A DNA stretch of 64,000 bases, from the NCBI GenBank assembly GCA_963708455.1, contig CAVPSQ010000004.1, positions 806,001-870,000 on the forward strand, in the 5' to 3' direction. The notes under the pieces were generated by a model, which searched no databases, was not told the DNA's origin, and was given only the letters and a program-made list of their open reading frames with translations. Positions 60,069-64,000 of this stretch are shown in pieces; position 1 is the first letter of the stretch, and each line of letters opens with the position of its first letter. Source of the stretch: CAIMUS01 sp963708455 (GTDB taxonomy: Bacteria; Pseudomonadota; Gammaproteobacteria; Competibacterales; Competibacteraceae). A program made the position numbers and the translations under genes.

Positions 60069-61157
60069 TCAGTCGAAGGCGGCGTCGATGATTCCGCCTC
60101 CCAGGCAGGCGTCGTTGGTATAAAAAACCACCGATTGCCCCGGTGTCATCGCTCGCTGCGGCGCGCTGAACGCCACCTGGCAACGGTCGGCAGTGACTGT
60201 TTCAATGACGCAGGCTTGATCGGGTTGGCGGTAGCGGATTTTGGCGTGGCAGGCGAATGGAATCGGGGGCGAGTGGCCGGCAATCCAGTGCAGGCGCGCG
60301 GCATGCAACCGCCGCTGGTAGAGCGACGGATGGTCCCTCCCCTGGACAACGACCAGCACATTACGGAGCGGATCTTTGGCTACAACATACCAGGGTTGCC
60401 CGGAGTCGCCTGCCTGCCCGCCGATGCCCAGGCCCTGCCGCTGGCCCAGCGTATAGAACATCAATCCCTGATGTGTTCCTACCTGTTTTCCCTCCGTAGT
60501 ATGGATTGCACCCGGTTGGGCAGGCAGATAATGATTGAGAAATTCCCGGAACCGGCGCTCGCCGATAAAACAGATGCCGGTGCTGTCTTTCTTGTCATAA
60601 TTGCTGAAGCCGGCTTGCGCCGCCAGTTGGCGCACCTGTCGCTTGAGCAGTTCGCCCACAGGAAATAAGGCCCCGGCCAGTTGCTCCTGCCTGAGCGTAT
60701 GCAGGAAATAGCTCTGGTCTTTACTGCAGTCCGTCCCTTTGAGCAGGCGTTGAACGCCGCCGCACTCCAGCCGACGGGCATAATGGCCGGTGGCGATATA
60801 AGCGGCTCCCAGGCTGTGGGCATAGCTCAGGAACGCCTTGAATTTGATTTCCTGGTTGCAAAGAATATCAGGATTGGGAGTGCGCCCCCGGCGATACTCT
60901 TCGAGAAAGTAAGTAAAGACCCGTTCCCAGTATTCCTCAACGAAGTTAATTTGATGGAACGGGATCTGCAAAATTCGGCAGACTTCGCGGGCGTCATCCA
61001 TATCCTCGGCAGCGCTGCAATAGCCCGGCTCGAAGGTCTCTTCCCAGTTTTTCATGAATACCGCATGGACATCGTAGCCCTGTCTCACCAGTAACAGAGC
61101 GGCTACCGCCGAATCCACACCGCCGGACATGCCGACGACCACCCGAGTCTTGGTCAT
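60069..61157 (-). CDS. mnmA: tRNA 2-thiouridylase MnmA
   Basis: MnmA thiolates U34 of Lys, Glu and Gln tRNAs. From ATG 61157: MTKTRVVVGMSGGVDSAVAA (the PP-loop SGGVDS), the catalytic Cys in EPGYCSAAEDMDDAR, YIATGHYARR, KDQSYFLHTLRQEQLAGALF, KKDSTGICFIGERRFREFLN with the second catalytic Cys, and the C-terminal barrel ending in YTNDACLGGGIIDAAFD. An ATG 24 bases upstream is less likely, as the family begins at MxxxRVVVGMSGG. Operon with hflD. Confidence 0.93.
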   Translation of the reverse strand: MTKTRVVVGMSGGVDSAVAALLLVRQGYDVHAVFMKNWEETFEPGYCSAAEDMDDAREVCRILQIPFHQINFVEEYWERVFTYFLEEYRRGRTPNPDILCNQEIKFKAFLSYAHSLGAAYIATGHYARRLECGGVQRLLKGTDCSKDQSYFLHTLRQEQLAGALFPVGELLKRQVRQLAAQAGFSNYDKKDSTGICFIGERRFREFLNHYLPAQPGAIHTTEGKQVGTHQGLMFYTLGQRQGLGIGGQAGDSGQPWYVVAKDPLRNVLVVVQGRDHPSLYQRRLHAARLHWIAGHSPPIPFACHAKIRYRQPDQACVIETVTADRCQVAFSAPQRAMTPGQSVVFYTNDACLGGGIIDAAFD

Positions 61158-61481
61158 TGAAAATACGATGGCTGGACGCAAAAAATTATAGTCACTACAA
61201 CTATGCAGTATACCGCACCCCTGGCGGGTCCCAGGTAAGCGGCGACGCCGGTGTGATGCGACCCGGCTGACAGGTAAAGCGGTTCCCGCTGGAGGTAATG
61301 ATACCGGGTGACTTTACTTGCTATCGCAGTAAATCTTGAGTCATAGTAACCGCGAAGTCACATAGAAAATCATAGATAAAACGTTCCTGGCCTGCGGGCT
61401 CTGGAGCGGGAACGGGCTCTCCAACAAGAGCTTCACTTTTATTTTGAAAGACTCGGCAGTCGATAAATAGCGCTATTATTT
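61158..61481. other. Intergenic region between divergent genes
   Basis: It must hold promoters for mnmA and for the GGDEF/EAL protein. Nothing is recognised except small palindromes such as GAGCGGGAACGGGCTCTCC near 61412. No ORF of note. Confidence 0.4.
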
Positions 61482-64000
61482 ATGAGGGGTAATCTGTTGG
61501 TATCGGGCCAGCGTCCGTTCATCAGCCTTAAGTGGAAGGCGTTGCTGTTCACGAGCTTGGTCCTGCTGACGGTAACAGCGGCTGTCTCGCTGCGCAGCTA
61601 TGTCAACCTGAATGCCCAGTTTGACCATTACCGGCAGACAACCCACGGGCGCTACAAACAGGACATCCGGGCGCTGATCGATCAGGCGTCGAACCGTTTG
61701 CGGGAAATGAGTGGCATGATGCCGTCGCTGCCCGAACTACAACGGGGTCTAGCCGACGGGAATGTGGCGCAAATCAAGGCGGCCTTTGAAACGCAATGGC
61801 CAGTGCTACAACTGGACCTGGGCATCGAGGTGGTCGCTTTCTACTCGGCTGCGTCCGCACTGCTGGCCAGTTGGGAAGTCAGCGCCTGGGGTCAGGGCGA
61901 CAGCGGCCAGATTCTGGATTGGGTCAGGCAGGTCAACAGTACGGAAATGCCAGTCAAGGCGCTGAGCTGCAGTCCCACCGGCTGTATTCAGTATGCAATA
62001 GTCCCTATTCTGGCCAACGGCCGCAGCGTCGGGGCGCTGCTGGCGGGCACTTCCCTGGCTGTCATGTTGCCCAGCTTCCAGAAGCTCTCCGGCCAGGATA
62101 TTGGCCTGCTGGTGAGCGGCGCCGCCGCCGACAGTGCCGAGCAGTCCCGTTGGCTGTCCGGCTGGAAAACCCACGTTGTCGCGCTTACCCATATCGATCA
62201 AAATTTTGCGGTTCTCCAACAGGCGGCGCAGACGAATCCGCTGGCCGTCTCGGTCGAGGGGATGCGCGTTACACTGGACGAGCGCAGCTATGAGATCATG
62301 CTGATTTCCCTGCCCGAACTGGCCGGCCCCAACCTGGCCTATCTGGCGGTTATCGCCGATATGGCCTATCTGGTGGTTATCGCCGATATTACGACCACCT
62401 TGCAAGAGATTAACAAAGCCACCAAGGAAATCGTGGTCGCTGGAGTGACCGGCTGGTTGCTAGCGGAATTGCTGTTGTTGCTCATCCTGTGGATGCCGAT
62501 GTCGCGCTTGCGACACACGGCCGCCAACCTTCCCCTGCTGGCGCAGCGGCAGTTTCAACAGGTGCGCGCGGCCATTGTCAGACAGTCCCGCTGGCATTTC
62601 CTGGATGACGAAGCCGATATGCTGAATACGACCACCCTTGCCTTGGCCGGTCGGCTGGAAGAGTTGGAAGAACAGGTTGCCGAGCGCACGCAGGCATTGG
62701 CGCGCCGCATGAATTTTATCGCCAGCCTGCTGGACCTCGCTCAAGTGATGATCGTTACCCACGATCGGCAGGGACGCATTGTCATGGTCAATCACTTCGC
62801 CCGAACGGTGACCGGTTTTCAGGAAGAAGAACTGCTGGGGCGCGATTTTTTCACTGCCCTGTTCGCCGAAGGAGCCCATCACCGCCAGCGAGTGAAAGAA
62901 GAGCTGGCGTCCAACAGAAATAAACACCTGCGGCACGAATCCCTGGTGCATTGTAAGAACGGTTCGATCCGCAATATCACCTGGTTCCATTCGCGGCTGG
63001 CGGCGCATGCGCCGGATGATCCGGTGGTGCTCTCGGTCGGGCTGGATGTCACCGAACGGTTGGGGGCCGAATCGCGGCTGGCCTGGCTGTCGGATCACGA
63101 TGCGCTGACCGGCTTGTTGAATCGCCGCCGTTTTCAGGAAGAGCTGGAACTGGTCGTCACGGCTGCGCGCCGCCACAACAAAATGGGCGCCTTACTGTTC
63201 GTCGACCTCGACCATTTTAAATACATCAACGATACCAGTGGCCATCATACCGGCGATGCGCTGCTCAAAGCCGTCGGCAAGGCGCTGTCCGACAATGATG
63301 CGGCCGACATCGTGGCGCGATTGGACGGCGATGAGTTCGCCGTCATCGTGCGCGGGGCCGACGATCAGGAGGCTATACAGGTAGCCTCCGGCATCGAGCA
63401 TGACCTCCATAGCCTGAGCTTTACGGCAGGCAACCAGAAGCTGCGCCTTTCAGCCAGTATCGGCGTGGTGCTGTTTCCCGCCCATGCCGATACGGTCGCC
63501 GATCTGCTGGCGAGCGCCGACCTGGCGATGTTCCAGGCCAAGGAGCAGGGCCGAGGTCATTGGCATCTGTTTTCCGAAGACGACAAGACCCGCGAGCAGC
63601 TCCAGCATCGTCTGTACTGGCGGGATAAAGTTTCCAAGGCGCTGGCCGAGGCCGAGGACCGCTTCATCCTGCATTTTCAGCCTATCATGGAAATTCACAG
63701 CGGGCGGGTTTCCCATTACGAAGTGTTGTTGCGCATGCGCGATGAAGACGGCAGCATCATCGGTCCGGCACAATTTGTCGACGCCGCCGAGCGCGGCGGC
63801 ATGATCAATGATGTGGACCGCATGGTGGTCAGCAAAGCGGTGCGTTTTCTGGCGAAACTCAATCGCTACGGTTATTCCGTAGCCTTCGCCATTAATCTGT
63901 CCGGTTACGCCTTTAACGACCGGCAGTTACTGCCCCACCTGAAGCAGGAGTTGTACAATACCCAGATAGACCCCTCCAAGGTGATTTTTGAAATTACCGA
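61482..64000 (+). CDS. Membrane sensor with PAS, GGDEF and EAL domains (3' end outside the window)
   Basis: Open from ATG 61482 to the window edge, about 839 codons. A signal-anchor helix (ALLFTSLVLLTVTAAVSL) leads to a periplasmic Cache-like region of about 280 residues, then a second helix (VTGWLLAELLLLLILWMPM), a short coiled coil (RLEELEEQVAERTQALARR), a PAS domain (LDLAQVMIVTHDRQGRIVMV), a GGDEF domain with DALTGLLNRRRFQEEL and the signature as LDGDEFAVI, and the start of an EAL domain with the motif as HYEVLLRM. It should make and/or break cyclic di-GMP in response to an outside signal. Both signatures deviate slightly (DGDEF, EVL); such variants are known in active and inactive enzymes. 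Confidence 0.85.
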   Translation, partial: MRGNLLVSGQRPFISLKWKALLFTSLVLLTVTAAVSLRSYVNLNAQFDHYRQTTHGRYKQDIRALIDQASNRLREMSGMMPSLPELQRGLADGNVAQIKAAFETQWPVLQLDLGIEVVAFYSAASALLASWEVSAWGQGDSGQILDWVRQVNSTEMPVKALSCSPTGCIQYAIVPILANGRSVGALLAGTSLAVMLPSFQKLSGQDIGLLVSGAAADSAEQSRWLSGWKTHVVALTHIDQNFAVLQQAAQTNPLAVSVEGMRVTLDERSYEIMLISLPELAGPNLAYLAVIADMAYLVVIADITTTLQEINKATKEIVVAGVTGWLLAELLLLLILWMPMSRLRHTAANLPLLAQRQFQQVRAAIVRQSRWHFLDDEADMLNTTTLALAGRLEELEEQVAERTQALARRMNFIASLLDLAQVMIVTHDRQGRIVMVNHFARTVTGFQEEELLGRDFFTALFAEGAHHRQRVKEELASNRNKHLRHESLVHCKNGSIRNITWFHSRLAAHAPDDPVVLSVGLDVTERLGAESRLAWLSDHDALTGLLNRRRFQEELELVVTAARRHNKMGALLFVDLDHFKYINDTSGHHTGDALLKAVGKALSDNDAADIVARLDGDEFAVIVRGADDQEAIQVASGIEHDLHSLSFTAGNQKLRLSASIGVVLFPAHADTVADLLASADLAMFQAKEQGRGHWHLFSEDDKTREQLQHRLYWRDKVSKALAEAEDRFILHFQPIMEIHSGRVSHYEVLLRMRDEDGSIIGPAQFVDAAERGGMINDVDRMVVSKAVRFLAKLNRYGYSVAFAINLSGYAFNDRQLLPHLKQELYNTQIDPSKVIFEIT

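Noticed and set aside
1..64000. CRISPR arrays, tRNA or rRNA genes
   Set aside because: I looked for evenly spaced short repeats, tRNA acceptor and CCA patterns and rRNA landmarks and found none that hold up; the tandem CCCGCGTAG units at 25958 are a three-unit run only.

Overview
The window looks like a chromosome segment of a GC-rich gammaproteobacterium. The evidence is a run of typical gammaproteobacterial housekeeping genes: murE and pgeF, typA, valS, ubiD, a hemC-hemD-hemX-hemY operon, argH, hisG in its long form, parC, and mnmA-hflD. I suspect a relative of the Competibacter/Contendobacter group, but this is inference from overall flavour and not from a marker gene. I see no rRNA, tRNA or CRISPR array.

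Layout. 0-3.5 kb: a triple nest of insertion sequences beside a fossil polA fragment. An ISL3-type transposase is split by an IS1595-type element, which is itself split by an IS4-type element. 3.5-13 kb: housekeeping block on the minus strand (pgeF, murE, typA, a DUF457-type membrane protein, a DUF2333 protein, valS). 13.3-17 kb: an IS630 element and an IS607-type tnpA/tnpB pair next to a truncated DUF29 gene. 17.3-22.5 kb: an AT-rich island between two inverted ~150-bp repeats. It holds a secreted subtilisin-like protease with four C-terminal repeat domains and five small exported paralogues. 22.5-30.9 kb: a dense field of toxin-antitoxin modules, some intact and many broken, with two copies of a 298-bp MITE in toxin genes and gltD-derived fragments. 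31.3-41.5 kb: ubiD, a ferredoxin-type reductase, the heme operon, argH and a photolyase. 41.6-54 kb: a second accessory zone with an Rpn-like protein, a three-gene cassette of unknown exported proteins, a group II intron remnant, two direct copies of an IS4-family element around a ParE-type module, an aspartyl protease, further toxin-antitoxin pairs and an IS1 remnant. 54.3-64 kb: housekeeping again (Tat-exported YcbK-like peptidase, hisG, thioesterase, parC, hflD, mnmA), ending in a GGDEF/EAL protein cut by the window edge.

How the parts relate. hemC, hemD, hemX and hemY lie in order on one strand with overlaps or gaps of a few bases, and together cover porphobilinogen polymerisation, uroporphyrinogen III formation and two membrane-linked accessory proteins. 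mnmA and hflD form the usual pair. The accessory zones are rich in selfish elements, and many of their genes are dead.

Caution on frameshifts. Several genes that should be intact (hemC, typA, hemX, phrB) each carry one single-base indel, usually in or beside a short homopolymer or repeat. Since hemC and typA are unlikely to be dead, some of these are probably sequencing errors. I therefore annotate the full span of such genes and say where the frame breaks. The same caution applies to the protease and the small exported proteins.
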